Below, one piece after another: positions 10,461 through 23,265 of a DNA stretch of 64,000 nt. Source of the DNA: Euborellia annulipes (taxonomy: Eukaryota > Arthropoda > Insecta > Dermaptera > Anisolabididae); the NCBI GenBank assembly GCA_023213315.1, contig JAKCPI010005363.1, positions 1-64,000 on the forward strand, in the 5' to 3' direction. The notes beneath the pieces are model-generated. The model saw only the letters and a program-made list of their open reading frames with translations. It was not told where the DNA came from and ran no database searches. Positions within the stretch are counted from its first letter, which is position 1. Each line of letters opens with the position of its first letter. The position numbers and the translations under genes were made by a program.

Positions 10461-12016
10461 TGAAAAATATTACCATTACTATATTCCAATCTAGTGCCTG
10501 CTTGAGGATTTGTTTACGTTCATAGAATACACAAATGCAAATGGAATACATAAATGGTTCTCTATACCTCCTATGGGGAAAATAACTCAAAAAGTTATAG
10601 AAATTTCGGGATGAAAATAATTTTCCTGTAATCCCTTGAAGATCCTTTTTAAGCAAAAAAAAAAAAATTTGCTTTCGAAATTCCAACGGGAAGTTGCCCA
10701 AATAGAGCGTGACAGACAGACAGACGGACATTAGCGAATTATATAAATAGGAAGATTCGCCGTAAAATGAAATTTCATTCTCATATAGAGTACCTTATTG
10801 AGAGTCAAAAAATAATACCCGAAGCACTGTGGAAGGATCAAACAAATCCCTGAAATCAAAACAAGATCTGGATAGGCGCGAAATTCATCGAATGTGAGCT
10901 GAGCTGCAAAATTAATAAAATTTCTAATTAATAAAAAAAACCGCATCGAAAAGATTTCTTAAAATATCGAATTTATTTTAGATACAAATTCTTCTACTAG
11001 CTCTTAACTACGTCATAACTAAAGATTTCATTGATTAGAGTTGCGATAAAAATTTGTATCTATCATTCACGCTCGAGGATTATTTTGATGACGAAGATAA
11101 TTTGAAAAAATAATATTTTTTGATCAGAGATATTGCTAAAGTGTAAGAAATCTGAAAATCATTGATTTTTTTTTTCTCTAATACAAACCCATATCTCTAT
11201 ATTTGATAAATTATCATTCCGACTAGGTCTCTCTGAGCTTTGATATCGTTATTTCTTGACTAAATTAAAAATTGAAATCTTTCACTTTCTAAAATTTGAG
11301 TGAAAGTACTTTAAAAAAAAAATTTCTTCAATTTACAATTTTATTTAGTATATTTTTTGAAATGAAAGAAAGTCATTTCGATTGGATCAGATCAATAGAA
11401 TTGTTTTTGATTTATAAATCGAATGTAGAAAGTAATAAATAAATAAAAGTTGGACGGATTGAAAAATAAATAAATAAATAAATTGGGGTCGTGAACTTGG
11501 CCCCGAGTGAATGAATTCGGGACTTTCGCCTTTAATTTAGAACGAGAGAATTTGTATGCACTCGACGTTCCTGACTTTTTTAAAATTTTGTATTATAGAT
11601 TGCATTCTATATATTACAAATGGCCTTGTGATTTTTATTCTGATTTCTAGATGGGGATTGAATGTCCAATTTTCTGTTTGATGAATGAACATGGGGAGAC
11701 CTAGATAGATTGCACACTCGCTGCTGAGGCCAACTTGTCCAGTCAAACGTATGTAATTCAATCGAGACCTATTTTCTTACGAGGGGCTCATAAAATGAAC
11801 AAAATTAAGTCGGTGGACTGTAAAACTCTTTGTAACAATGATTTTTCGATAATTATGACTTGTTCTCTAACTAAAAATTATATTAATTCCGTATTCGTTA
11901 ACTTGAAGATGGCAATTTGTCGAAACAGTGTATGCGCACCAGTCGTTTGATAAAATATAGATAAAAAAATTTCTTTAAACGTTTCAATCTTAATTTTCTT
12001 TGGCTGGAAATTGTAT
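10461..12016. other. Intergenic, unrecognised
   Basis: The first 260 bp is the unnamed repeat also seen at 2395 and 15415. The rest is AT-rich with short unsupported frames. Confidence 0.55.
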
Positions 12017-12927
12017 ATATGGACCCTGTTATGCAAATGTGTGTCAATTCCAAAAAAACTTCAAAATTGAGTCAAGCACGGAATATTGTTTCAAATGCTT
12101 TAATTAATAGTATTTTTTATGAAATATGTCCTAAAAAAATTTATATTTAATGTAAAAGCTTAAAATTATTTTTACAATATTTCAATGCTGGATTTTCATT
12201 TGGCAAAAATGATTTATGTACCTAACACGTTGTTTTTTATGATGTTAACAACCAATAAAAACTTATTTAACCTATAATATTAAATATTGTTTACCTTAAA
12301 TAAACCAAAATACTTTTTTTTTGAAAAATAAGAAAATTTTCTCTGAATTCGTAGATGTCAAAATTTAATTTTTTGATACTTATTCCTGATAATGAAGATG
12401 AGGATCAGTGCGATTTCGAAAAGACAACAAAATAAATAATATTAAGTCAATTTCATTATAACTTTGATTTATGTTCACTTCCATTCAGGAATTAATTGAT
12501 GAGAAAATTTTGTTATCACTTTGTATTTAATTTTAAAATATTAATACTATTTAAAATTGATTAATGTAATTTTGATGAAAAGTTTCTATAATACTAGTAG
12601 CTCTATTAAATATAACCATAAAAGAACTTTAATAATATCTCCGTTTTAATTTTTGAAGAGACTTTGAAGCATTTTTGCAAATATAATTGGACTTAGAGAA
12701 TTTTGCAATAATAATTTTTTATATTTTATTGTTTTTCTCTAAATTAGTCATATTTTTAGAGATAATTTATGAATATCTGCCATAATTACAGTATTTACTT
12801 GCACAATTGACAAAAAAAATGATATATAATCTAATCAAAACAATTTAAATCAGAAAAACTTTAATGTTGATTTTCTCAAAACTCGATGTCTGGCCTTTGA
12901 CACACATTTGCATAACAGGGTCCATAT
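12017..12927. mobile_element. 911-bp inverted-repeat element, TGGACCCTGTTATGCA family
   Basis: TIRs ATATGGACCCTGTTATGCA with AATGTGTGTCAA at each end. The AT-rich interior (poly-A/T blocks, itself partly palindromic) has no reading frame of note. Non-autonomous; superfamily unknown. Confidence 0.78.
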
Positions 12928-12961
12928 TATTGATGCCAGTACGAGAAATAAAATAAAATAT

Positions 12962-13016
12962 TTTATTTCAATGTGCTCGTCGACGTTTCGAATGCTAATC
13001 GCACCCCTTCCTCAGA
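12962..13016 (-). repeat. Hammerhead-type terminus, single
   Basis: CTGAGGAAGGGGTGCGATTA then TTCGAAACGTCGACG on the minus strand. Stem II partly pairs; the flanks do not form stem I. It abuts the right end of the 911-bp inverted-repeat element. Confidence 0.5.
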
Positions 13017-13599
13017 ACTGAGTAGGTGTGCCTCTCCTCACCGTAATGGTTATTCTTTCCTTTTTATCAAGTTTTTTTTTTTTTTTCTTTTTATTTAAAA
13101 TTTCATTTTTTTTAAACTTTTTACATCCTCCCCCCACCCTCTCTCTCTCCTTCTCTTTCTCTCTCAACTGAATTACTATGTCGCAATGATTGATGCGAGA
13201 ACGAGTTTTGCTTGCAACGGTGCAATTCGAGGTTTTCGGGGGAGGGAGAGGAGGGGGGAGATTTTCATTTTTTTTCTTCTGATTGGCATTTAGTAAGATT
13301 CTTCAGGGGATTAATTTTTTAGCATATAAGACGTAGATCGATATGAAAAATAAATCTATCTATTTCTACTCAAAATTCACATCAATTGAGTCTAGTTGTG
13401 TTGACAGCCTCCTTTTTCTTGTTTCGTTTGACATCATTAGGCATGAAAATTCAAATTTGCTAGACTTTTGCGCTCCCTCACAGTAGCTCAACAGAAGTAG
13501 ATCAGTCAAGGAAATAAAATTCAAAGATCATAGTAAAATAAAGAAGTACCATGCCACAAAATAGAGAAATTATTGGAGTCGGAAAGAAAAAAAACAGCT

Positions 13600-14010
13600 T
13601 TAAGTCGAACATCTACACTTTACTGATGTAGTATTTCAGATTTTTCAAATTCACTTTCCACCTCTTTCATCCATAGAGCCAATGTTAATTTCCTATAGGG
13701 ATTTGTATGTTAATTTCGATTCAAAAGGGGGTCCCCTTTGGAACTTTTTACGCATTTAAAAATTTTTTTTTCCAATTCTTATGAAATTTTGTATTTATTT
13801 ACGAATTTATATTGTGTATAAAATGTCCAAATATGAGATTAAAATTTTGAAAAATAACCATAGTTTATTTCAAGCAGTCAACATTTAAAATGCAAGTTTG
13901 AAACTAAGGTGCTATGGGAAACTAAATATATCTCGACACAAAAAATCTGGTGGGACTGGTCTCTCTCCTGTATGGAGGGGGAAATTTATACAATCCGCCA
14001 CTACTTCTTG
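13600..14010 (+). mobile_element. Element B variant
   Basis: Starts near CTACACTTTACTGATGTAG, has AGAGCCAATGTTAATTTCC, CAACATTTAAAATGCAAG and ATATCTCGACACAAAAAATC, and the first half of hairpin 2. Confidence 0.6.
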
Positions 14011-14759
14011 AATTGTCTGTCTCCTCTATGGGGTTTGTTTCGAGCAAAAGTTCATTTTTTCTTTAACTTCTATTCCAATACCTGAAGGATTAGCATTTCT
14101 AATAAAAAGGAGGAAATTAATAAGAGTTTTAAAACGGACTGACCTCAAAAAATTAAAATATTTCATAATCATTTTTTATATAGGAGGAAATTTTTATTTA
14201 TTTGTTTATTTTTTTTGCACCACATGAGAAAACTTAGTCAAGTAACGTTTAAATGATTCATTCGTTTGGTGAATTGAAACCTATTTTAATTATTCTGATA
14301 ATAATGAAAAGCAAAACACTTTCGCCTAAGCTCTAACCTGAATTGAGTAATGTCAGGGTCGGTCGTCACGAAAATTCCCCATATTTAATAATAAATAATT
14401 AAAAGATGTCTCTCTTTGTTATTTTGATTGATTGATTGATTGATTATATAAGACAGGGGATAAATATCAATGTTTAATTATATGTTATAAGTGTTAAATA
14501 GCCAGCCAGCCAGCCAGACATCTCTTAGCAAATTTGAAAGGACTATTTTTCTTATTAAAGAAAAAATTTTAACGTGTTGCAATCTATTATAAAATTATTT
14601 ATCGAACGTTTCGATAATTATTTGTTTCTTCATTAGAAAAAAAGGGTTGGTCTGTAGGGAGCTGTGCTAGGATTTTTTCAACTTCTCTCCAGACCAAATA
14701 TTTTGAAATTAAGCGGAACAATTTTTTGCTGCAAATGAAGTATAAGGGAGTTGAATCGT

Positions 14760-14796
14760 CTGAAGATCGTTCTTAAATAAAAAGAACCGAAACGTC
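14760..14796 (+). ncRNA. Hammerhead core with strong stem II, stem I unclear
   Basis: CTGAAGA at 14760, stem II GTTCTT/AAGAAC around an AAATAAA loop, then CGAAACGTC. The flanks do not pair well as stem I, so it is probably a decayed copy. Confidence 0.5.
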
Positions 14797-15564
14797 TTCG
14801 GTGATTGGAACCTACATACAGAGTCTTTTTATTGGCTTTATTTGGGACTTTTTTTTTTCTTTTTTTATTCTGCCCCTTTGGCTTACCGCCATTGGACTAA
14901 AAGTCGTTACAAAATATTTTTTACAAAATTTGTTTAACCAAAACAATTTAAATAAAATAATACAACAATATAAGTACAATAAAAACCCATTACAAAACAA
15001 TATATAGTTTACAAAAAACAGGAAATATAGTCAAGAAAGCCATTATATAAAAACAAACATTGTTAGGAGGACGTTTTGTTAAAGTTTTACTCTGCCATCT
15101 TCAGCTTTCATTATGGTCTTCACTCCCAAAGTTATCCCTTAGAGATACATCGAAATACAAAGATATTACATCAATTATATTGTATCACTTGAAAACAAGT
15201 ATATTTTTTATTTATTGACTTAGCTCTGAAAAAAAGAGAAGAAAAGGGAGTCAGCAAAAAAAGTACAGCCAGCCACCAAGATCAATGCTTGTTTTTAAAT
15301 CACTAGCCGCGGCGCCCTCCTTCGCCACCCTGGACCTCCCACCAGCTAGCTCGGGCCCGTCTGCAGCAGACTCTCGCCTTTTCTTCTTAATTATGAAAAG
15401 AAAACTATTATTATTCCATTCCAATTTAGTGCCTGCTTTAGGATTTGTTTACATTCATAGAATAGACAAATGCAATGAATCGTAACTTTAAGAATTATTA
15501 ACTCAAAAATTTATAGGAATTTCGGGATTAAAATAATTTTATTGTAATATTATAATATTATAAA

Positions 15565-15945
15565 ATCGCACTTTAAGAATGTGCAGGGCCGGAACTAGGA
15601 GATTTTTTAAGGGGGGCAAAATTTAATTTGCCGCCCCATCCTTAAAATTTTCTATACAAAATTCATATCATTTTACCTTTTTTTTAGTAAATCTTTCTTT
15701 AATTGCCGCCCCCCTGATATCTGCCGTCCGGGGCACACGCACCCACTGCCCCCCTCTATATCCGGCCCTGAGAATGTGTAATGCATCATTTGAAACTGCA
15801 TATATTTAATGGCTTTCAATGACGCCTCTCGCATTAAATTAATTTAAATCATTTTAATTTAATGCGAGAGGCGTCGATAAATGTCAATAAATATATACAG
15901 TTTCAAATTATGCATTACACATTCTTAAAGTGATATTTTATATTT
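15565..15945. repeat. Palindrome with AATGCGAGAGGCGTC arms
   Basis: Left arm (15565-15583 plus 15779-15843) and right arm (15850-15945) are complementary: ACTTTAAGAATGTG, AATGCATCATTTGAAACTG, GACGCCTCTCGCATTAAATT. Interrupted by the MITE 15584-15770. Without it the unit is about 185 bp. Confidence 0.82.
15584..15770. mobile_element. hAT-like MITE with perfect 8-bp duplication, inside a palindrome
   Basis: 187 bp, TIRs CAGGGCCGGAACTAG/TATATCCGGCCCTG. AGAATGTG at 15576-15583 and 15771-15778. It lies in the left arm of the palindrome 15565-15945, whose right arm shows the empty site. Confidence 0.9.
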
Positions 15946-15980
15946 TTTTTTTAAATACACCCATCTGTATTATACTATCA

Positions 15981-16026
15981 TTTGTCCTGAGGAAGGGCGC
16001 GATTTGCGTCCGAAACGTCGGCGATT
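15981..16026 (+). ncRNA. Hammerhead motif
   Basis: CTGAGGA 15987-15993, stem II GGGCGC/GCGTCC (with G-U) around GATTT, GAAA, CGTC. Stem I is weak (TGTC/GGCG with two wobble pairs). The same body, with CTG replaced by CCG, recurs at about 46029-46061. Confidence 0.5.
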
Positions 16027-16769
16027 GAAATACGCTCGCAGAAAATAAGCGATAAAAGCAATTGTTCTTTTTCATTAATTAAATAACAACAGGGGAAAAA
16101 AAAGTTTGCAACGTTTTTGCCTATTTTCTTATTATAAAAATGAGATATTATTTCAATCTCCTTCTAGAGATAGAGAAAAATTAGAAAAAATTTCATCATT
16201 TTCATAAATAATTTATCGAATTAAAATATCCGGAAATTTGTCCTTACGAAGATGTCACACAAAAACTATAAATATTTATTAAAGATTTTTTTTTTTTTTT
16301 TTAGTATAATATTAGTATAAATTAAAAATTTAAATAATTAATTTTTCGATTACTTAAAATATTTGAATAATAATAGCTACAAAATAAAAAAATCAAGTTT
16401 TCTATTATATATAGCCTACTGTAGAATAATAGACAAACACTTTCCGTTAACGTTTGCACATACACATTGATTTGCTAATAAATTCTTTTTTTTTTTATAA
16501 AGGTAGACACCTACCGTTATATAATAGCATCTTCGCGTTACACCTCCGGCCTTGGAATGGACCTTCGGGACACTCCCCTTGCGAGGAAAAAAATTAATTT
16601 ATATAAGTGCATTTGAATAACAACACCTTTTTTTTCTATCTTATAAAATGATTAAATTAATTGTATCCTTATCAAATAGAGCCTAATAATTCATTGTTTA
16701 TGAGTGATTATGAATTAAGAACGCCTAATAAATAGAATAATATTTTTTTTTCCTCTACAGGGTCGGACC

Positions 16770-16995
16770 CTGTGGCGTAGCGAGCTTAACTGGCGCCCGG
16801 GGCACAATACCTTTTTAAATCATATAATATTACATGTAAAATATACAAAATTATTATATTCACTGGCACTAAATTTAAAATATATTTTCCAGAAATCAAT
16901 TCAAATAAAAAATTATCCAACAATTTTTTGTTTCGTGGACCATTTGTGGGTAGCGCATGGTGACCCCCTTGCCCCCCCCCCTCGCTACGCCACTG
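16770..16995. mobile_element. hAT-like MITE, GTGGCGTAGCGAG family
   Basis: 226 bp, ends CTGTGGCGTAGCGAG and CTCGCTACGCCACTG. Duplications GTCGGACC (16762-16769) and GTCAGACC (16996-17003), 7 of 8. Confidence 0.85.
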
Positions 16996-17814
16996 GTCAG
17001 ACCCCTCGTTCATCCTTATTTACGCTCCTAACTCAACTACAGAATTAAGGCGGAGTCAAAAAAAAATCTCACAACTTAGGCTATACAGCCAAATATATGG
17101 AGGAATCTGCTTTCCAACAAATAAATAAATATTCAGTTAAATGGAGTAAGAGGATTTCAATAAATATTCTTTGGAAGAGCTATACTTCTTTTTGAGAATG
17201 CAGGATCTTAATGCAATTTTAATAAAAACACTTTCTATTTTCAGGATTTTTTGAAAAAAACGTGTGTGAACTTTAGAACCAGTTTCGGTCATTTAGATGA
17301 ATGAAATTCAAAAAACCAAATTATTATTATTAATTCTGAATAATTGTCAAAAAATTGAATTGATGGAAAATTTGAGAAAGAATTTTAGTTAATCTCAAAG
17401 ACAATGTTGAATAAAATGAAAAAACCTCCTTCACCTTCACAATTTGAAAGAAAATTTTTTTTATACCTTTTTTCGGTTTCTGAAGCCATTTAGTACTTTA
17501 TAAGTGTAAATATCTATTTATTTATAAATACCAATGGCGACCGGAGGAACGCACGCTTGTTTTTCGGGGCCGCCCATCCAAAATTCACCCTTGCTTTGGC
17601 ATTGCTTAACTACCAGATGGGCATCCGATATTAGTTTATGTCATCTCACACGTGCTTGAGAATCGACCAGGCCTTGATCTAGTCTCGACACTAGCTCACT
17701 TTAATTCGATATGTCTAGCGTTTTTGTCTAGATTTTCTCTCAAACAATTCTATTTATATAAATTCTCAAATTTTGTATCTCTCTTTCTCCTTAGTCTACA
17801 ACAATCTCGGCCCC

Positions 17815-18482
17815 TGACACGAAGCTTTTGAACAAAATCAGCCAAAGAGTACTAGTACTTTACTGATGCACTTTTTCAGTTTTTTTTTTTCAACTTTCTC
17901 TTACGTTTGGTCTCAAAATTCAAAAATAAATTATTTTTTAGATGCTCTTTAAAATGTATTTTCTCATTTAACCCTTGGAATCTTTTGAAACACACTTTAC
18001 TCTTATACTTCATAAGAAAGATAGGAGAAATGGCTGCCGTGGTAACAAAATATAAATATTTTGCCATATTTATATATTTTTTTGAAGCCTGCGGGCTTGG
18101 TCTAGTTGGTAGCGTGCCTGCCTTCTATACCGAACGTCGCGGGTTCGGACCCCAGGCAGTCCGAAGATTTTATTTAAGGCATTTGGATACCAAATGGCTT
18201 AAATAGAAATGCCTGGACCCCCAATAGATTTATTTAATAATTAACGGTTATCGTCAAAGTCTTAAATGGCCTAAGTTGCCGAAAAGACTGTGTGAATGTG
18301 TGTGTGAGTGTGGATGAGAAAAGTGTGTGTTTAAAAAAAAAATATATATTTTTTTTGAATTCTAATATATCGGCAGAAATTAATCATATATCGACACAAA
18401 AAAAATCTGGTGTGTCAAGCAGAGAACACAACTTTCTCTTACATTTGGTAAGCGTGCGACCAGTCACACCAGATTTTTTTGA
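17815..18482 (+). mobile_element. Element B copy split by SINE A
   Basis: Halves 17815-18086 and 18343-18482; hairpin 2 spans about 18392-18482 with the ACTTTCTCTTAC core. Confidence 0.72.
18087..18342 (+). mobile_element. SINE A copy with target duplication, inside element B
   Basis: Complete 256-bp copy. Flanked by TATATATTTTTTTGAA (18071-18086) and the same with one extra T (18343-18359). Interrupts a B element whose halves are 17815-18086 and 18343-18482, so the SINE is younger. Confidence 0.88.
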
Positions 18483-20530
18483 ATAGGAAAACAATAGTTT
18501 AACATTTTTTCACACGGCCTAGAAATTTTACTTGCAAATTTACTTATCTAAATGGCTTATAGTTAATTCATTACAATAGTATAAAATACCAATTAACAGA
18601 AGAAGAAGAAAAAAAGAAACAAGTTGCTTGTAATTAGTTGTTTAAATTGTTTCTACTGATCTAAACAAGGCAATTAAAAATTAAACAAAGAAACTATACA
18701 TTTATATTAATAGCTTGGTTAGAAAACAAAACAGGCTTAAAATTAGGGCTATTTAATTCGCCTTCTTTTCTATTTAATATTCATAAGGAGTTAGATTGAA
18801 AGGAAAACAACTTGGAAAAAAAATAAAGGGTCGGACTAAGCCGAGCGCACAACTTTGCCAACCCACTACTCAAGAAAAAAATATTTGTCCCCCCCCAATT
18901 TCAAAACAATTGAATGAATATATTCAACTATAGTTTTTGAGATTTCTTTGACGAAAAAAATTATCACAGACATACACACAGACACACACACACACAGACA
19001 TCATTCCAAAAACTTCTTAAATGGATTCAGGGGACCTCAAAACGCATTTTGGCAGCTTCAGAAAAATTTCGATTTTTTTTACGATTACGTTAACTTTACC
19101 TGTCCAACCTACGGTTGATGGGCAAAGTTAAAAATATCAGTGATTTGATGAAGAGAATTTTAGAATTTATCCCAATTAGAGCCGATTTCTTCATCCAGGG
19201 TCAAGTAGCTATTGTATGATTTATAATTTCATACATATCATACAATTTAATTCTAATTTCACTTTAGTATTTATAAGTTACCTTATAACATAACCTCAAA
19301 TCCTCATTTCGTCAGATGAATATCTATAATAATTAATAAATCATATTGAAAATTAAAGGAATCACAATTAAATTAATGCATTTTACTTTTTTTTTATTCT
19401 CTTATAATGATATAGACACTAAATTAATTCAATACAAAAAATTAAAGTAACTAAGTTTAAAGATTATTTTTTTGTTTAAAGGTTTGAATTTTTACCTTTA
19501 ATATAAAGATTATTTTAACGAACCCATGACTTTGAAGAACGTTCGGGCACCCATAAATTAACTTAACGGAAGGTTTAAAGGGCGAAGAGGATTTAACGGA
19601 TTACATAATACGTTCTAGCAGCCCATCGTAAAACAATTTTTATACACTTGTCATTGGCTGATTTCATTGGAGTGATTCGCAAATTTTCAGTCCTTTTGAC
19701 GGATTACGTACAGATTAGAAAGAAATGGCATGCTTAGTTCGAGACGTCACCACTCTGAGTGAATCGTGACGTGATACGTAAAGTTAGTTTCTTCTCTAAT
19801 AAATATTCTACTTTGATTAAAAATTGAGAAAGCCTCAGGAACGAAGATACTTTTCTGATCACTCCTGATTCTTATGCAACTCTTCTGGCCCACGCACTAA
19901 TAAATTAATAAAAACTCGTCTGCTTACCTTTCATAAACGCTGCTGCATTCTTTTTTTTTTACATCTTCTTGAGATTAAAATAAATGAGTTTATTTTCGAA
20001 TATTTAAATTAAATAAAAAAAAAAACCTCCACAGATATTCAATAAATAAATTTATTTTTATTGACTTTTTTCATGTGTAGTTCACGATCTGTTTGAATTA
20101 ATTTATATGATTGGAAAGAATTTTAAATCATTTAAAAAGATGAATTTTTATTTCAAGACAAAAATAAATTGAAAGTAAATTTTTTTGCAATATTTATATA
20201 TTATTAAAGTTGGTTTATCTACTCTGGTCCATTTCGCCGATGAGCTGGAGATATCTAATATTAAATAATTTTTATATAAAAAAAATAGTTTTGCAAAATT
20301 TGCATAGATCCACGCTTGAACGAACAGGCGATACTAACAAGAAGGCGTCATGCAATTAATCACGCAATTTTTTATTAGAAAATGTTATATTTCGGAATTA
20401 TCTGCATAACCCTCTGACCCTGGACCCTCCGTCGCAGAGTAGGGGATCCAGGGGGCCCGAGCCAGAGTAGCCAGAAATCCGGTCGCTAGTTATAATACTT
20501 GGTTTATTTACGTATTTAATACCACTTGTA
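18483..20530. other. Intergenic, mostly unrecognised
   Basis: AAATAAAGGGTCGGACTAAG at about 18822-18842 recurs in reverse at about 49246-49270. GGATTCAGGGGACCTCAAAA at 19022 is a B-type block. The rest is AT-rich with no convincing gene. Confidence 0.5.
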
Positions 20531-20536
20531 TGATTA

Positions 20537-20579
20537 TAGCTCTGAGGATGATTCACACAAGGAACCGAAACGTCAGCTG
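20537..20579 (+). ncRNA. Hammerhead motif
   Basis: CTGAGGA 20542-20548, partial stem II (GATTC/GAACC), GAAA, CGTC, stem I TAGCT/AGCTG. The 3' part is shared with the motif at about 46459-46477 and the - strand motif at 6692-6732. Confidence 0.5.
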
Positions 20580-21225
20580 TGCAAATTGAATTAATAAAAA
20601 GCTATAGCTGCATTTTCTCATTTGATGCTTTAATATTACATCACAGCTATACAATTGCGTTTTACAAAATAAAGAATTTAGTAGAATTAACAATTTTTGA
20701 GTTGTCTTAATAAATTAAAGGCCCAAGTGTCTTCCCAGATGGTTAATAGTAGCGCCAACTGAAGATATATAGCCTATTTAGTGCCAATTTCTTCAAAATG
20801 GTGAAGAAGTCGGCCGTTAGTTAAACTATAAAATATACTACTTCTCATCATTTTATTATTAAAAGAAGGAGAAATATTTATTTTATTTTTAAAATAATAA
20901 AATGTTGAGATGAATAAAATTTATTATCTACTGAAAGGGGTTTCTTTATTACAAGATCACGAGGCTTAATCATAAGCCGGCCAACTGCTTGACCATGAAT
21001 GAAGAAATTGTATCTAAAAAAGAAATTTAGAATTTTTACTTGATTAAAATAGTCGTTTACAAAAAAACACATTTAGATCCTTAGTGATACCACTCATTGA
21101 GATTATCTCCCACTCAAAAAATTGTTATGTCCAGTGGGACTTGGATTATGGACAAATTAACCAACGAGTGACGCGTGACAGTAAACAAGCTTTCTGGTTG
21201 GCTCAAGCATGTTACATCTCTGAAG

Positions 21226-21669
21226 ATCGCTACACAAGTAAGTGCAAACTTGACAAGCATGCACGTGCAATCTTTTTGTACAAGCAAACTGTAGGAGAAT
21301 TGTGCAAGCCGCTTGATACTCGATTGAATTTTAATCATGCACAAGCATATTTGAGCAAGCAAAACTCTCCGCCATTTTATAGACGTCTTGATATTTGATA
21401 TTTATTTAATATAGACTATATTAATTCATTTAAAATTTCAATTTAAATATTAATATTTATTGTGTCTCTGTTTAAAGCAACTGCGTGAGTATTTCTTGTT
21501 TATCTTCGAATAAATAACCTTTGACATTTTTAGGTTAAGCTACTGTATTTCTTGAACAATCATGTTTGTGCCGTGTGGTGCCGAAGGGAATTTGTACATG
21601 CTGGTACAAAAGGATTGCACATGCATGCATGTCAAGTTTGCAGTTACGTGTGTAGCGGCCTTTAGCAAT
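21226..21669. repeat. Inverted repeat with CTACACACGTAANTGCAAAC arms
   Basis: 21226-21287 and the complement of 21594-21669 match (TGCAAACTTGACA, GCATGCA, GTGCAATC, TTTTGTAC). The source family is unknown. An open frame of 104 codons (21084-21398) covers the left arm but looks non-coding. Confidence 0.6.
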
Positions 21670-22707
21670 AACAGGTGAATAATTTATTTGCCAAAAAAAA
21701 CTCTTTCCCGATTGTTTTCCTTTAATCAAGACTCAACTTTTGATTAAAAAGCCTTTAATTCCTCATAAAGATTTAAATCTCAGATAATCTATTCAAATAT
21801 TCATAAATCGATTAATTTTTTTTTTTTTTCAATCGAATCTTTTTTTCAAGTACTTATGTGTTGTTTTTTTACATTTTGATAATTTATTAAAGATAAATGA
21901 TAATCTTTTTCTTTACTCTTACGTATTAGACTTTTTTTTGACGTTTTTCCATTCTGATTTTTGACGTAAATTGATGAAAATCTATTTTATTACATTCAGT
22001 CGGAAGATGAAATACGTGCAAATACTATATATTCACTTATCTGATTATAATCAATTCACGTTCATCTTTTTATAGTTCTTTTTTATACTCGCTTTAACTT
22101 TAAATTTCTCCGCCAGTATAGACTTTAAAGCAATTTATATATAGGCCTATTTAATGCATATTTAATACTTTAATTTATACCTAATTTATTTAATGAATGA
22201 ATCGATGAAGTTAGTGACTGTTTGTTTAAACAGCAGGTGCAGCCAAAAATAAAAAGCTCCGATTTTAACAATTCAACAAGACGTTTAGGGATAATTTCAT
22301 TGCCCCTTCAGTCCTTTAGAATTGTTACTCCGGAGTTGATAGTATGGGTTCAATCTGGGGGGGGGGGTGGGGGGTCTATATATATAAATGAATTGGGAAC
22401 AATGTATGTATATTATCTATAGAAATCCACAATTTTCAACGAATCCATTTGAAATTAAATACACATATAGTACATGGACCAGAGAGTAACCTGGTAATAA
22501 TTTGAATCTCTTAAATATTTTGGAAAATTAATTATAAACAAATTTCTTCAATATGGGAACACAAAATCGAAAAGTTGGCTTGGAAATTAGAGAGCGTCCT
22601 TTGTGCTCTGTGAAACAGCTTTCTGGTTTTATTTAAGGTTCAGGAAATCTCCAATGAGCAACGCAGCTAGTTGTTTTTTCAATTTTTATTTAAATGTAAA
22701 GTGCCAG

Positions 22708-22747
22708 GGCCAACGTTTCGGTCGCATATAGGACCATCATCAGGGCC
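22708..22747 (-). ncRNA. Hammerhead motif, left member of pair
   Basis: CTGATGA, stem II GGTC/GACC, GAAA, CGTT before cleavage, stem I from the self-complementary GGCC on both sides. All core bases are consensus. Confidence 0.65.
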
Positions 22748-22832
22748 AAGCCATTGTCAGTTTATTATTCCTCTTGGTTAATAATTACTTTGGCCAATAT
22801 GACCAAAAGGAATAATAAACTGACAATGGCTT

Positions 22833-22873
22833 GGTCCTGATGGTGGTCCTATATGCGACCGAAACGTTGGCCC
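22833..22873 (+). ncRNA. Hammerhead motif with core mutation, right member of pair
   Basis: Mirror copy of 22708-22747 in which the core reads CTGATGG; the invariant A9 is changed, so this copy should be inactive. The rest of the motif is intact. Confidence 0.55.
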
Positions 22874-23194
22874 TGGCACTTTACATTTAAATAAAATTGA
22901 AAAAACAACTAGCTGCGTTGCTCATTGGAGATTTCCTGATCCTTAAATAAATTGTATTATCAGCTATACACCTCAATTAAAGCTTTCTGATTGTACGACT
23001 AGCCGCTGTGGGCGGGGCTAAGCAGCAGTTGAAAAAAGAAGAGTCATAAATAGACCCTTTTGTCCTGTGGCCATTAGGTACCCTCACTTGAACTCAGCCG
23101 CCCCCTGGCTAGTCGCAAAGCCCGCCGAAGGCGGGAAGGCACATATATACATGCATATCATACGTACGGGCGAGTTGTCCCATCCTATTTATTC

Positions 23195-23265
23195 AGTGAA
23201 GAATGGAGAATACAATTATCCCGAAACGTCTCGTTGAATTGTTGCTTTTTATTTCTGGCTGCACC
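23195..23265 (+). repeat. Hammerhead-family terminus (decayed)
   Basis: CAGTGAAGAATGG, then CCCGAAACGTCTCG and the tail TTTTTATTTCTGGCTGC, the same 3' end as at 7256-7272. The CTGANGA box is changed, so this is a relic. Confidence 0.5.

Larger units (their letters stand above)
22631..22952. repeat. Palindromic hammerhead unit
   Basis: Inverted repeat with arms of about 145 bp (22631-22775, 22807-22952) meeting almost head-to-head. The arms carry a shared outer block (ATCTCCAATGAGC and its complement) and one hammerhead each. Confidence 0.88.

Noticed and set aside
15285..15485. Short frame with an alanine/proline-rich start
   Set aside because: Spans an old repeat block shared with 2395 and 10492; no homologue or signals recognised.
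18087..18160. tRNA gene suggested by A-box, B-box and GGGTTCGGACCCC
   Set aside because: No acceptor stem or cloverleaf; repeated with the same SINE body elsewhere and flanked by target duplications.
21084..21398. 104-codon frame on the plus strand
   Set aside because: Covers one arm of an inverted repeat, has an equally long frame opposite, and shows no recognisable domain.
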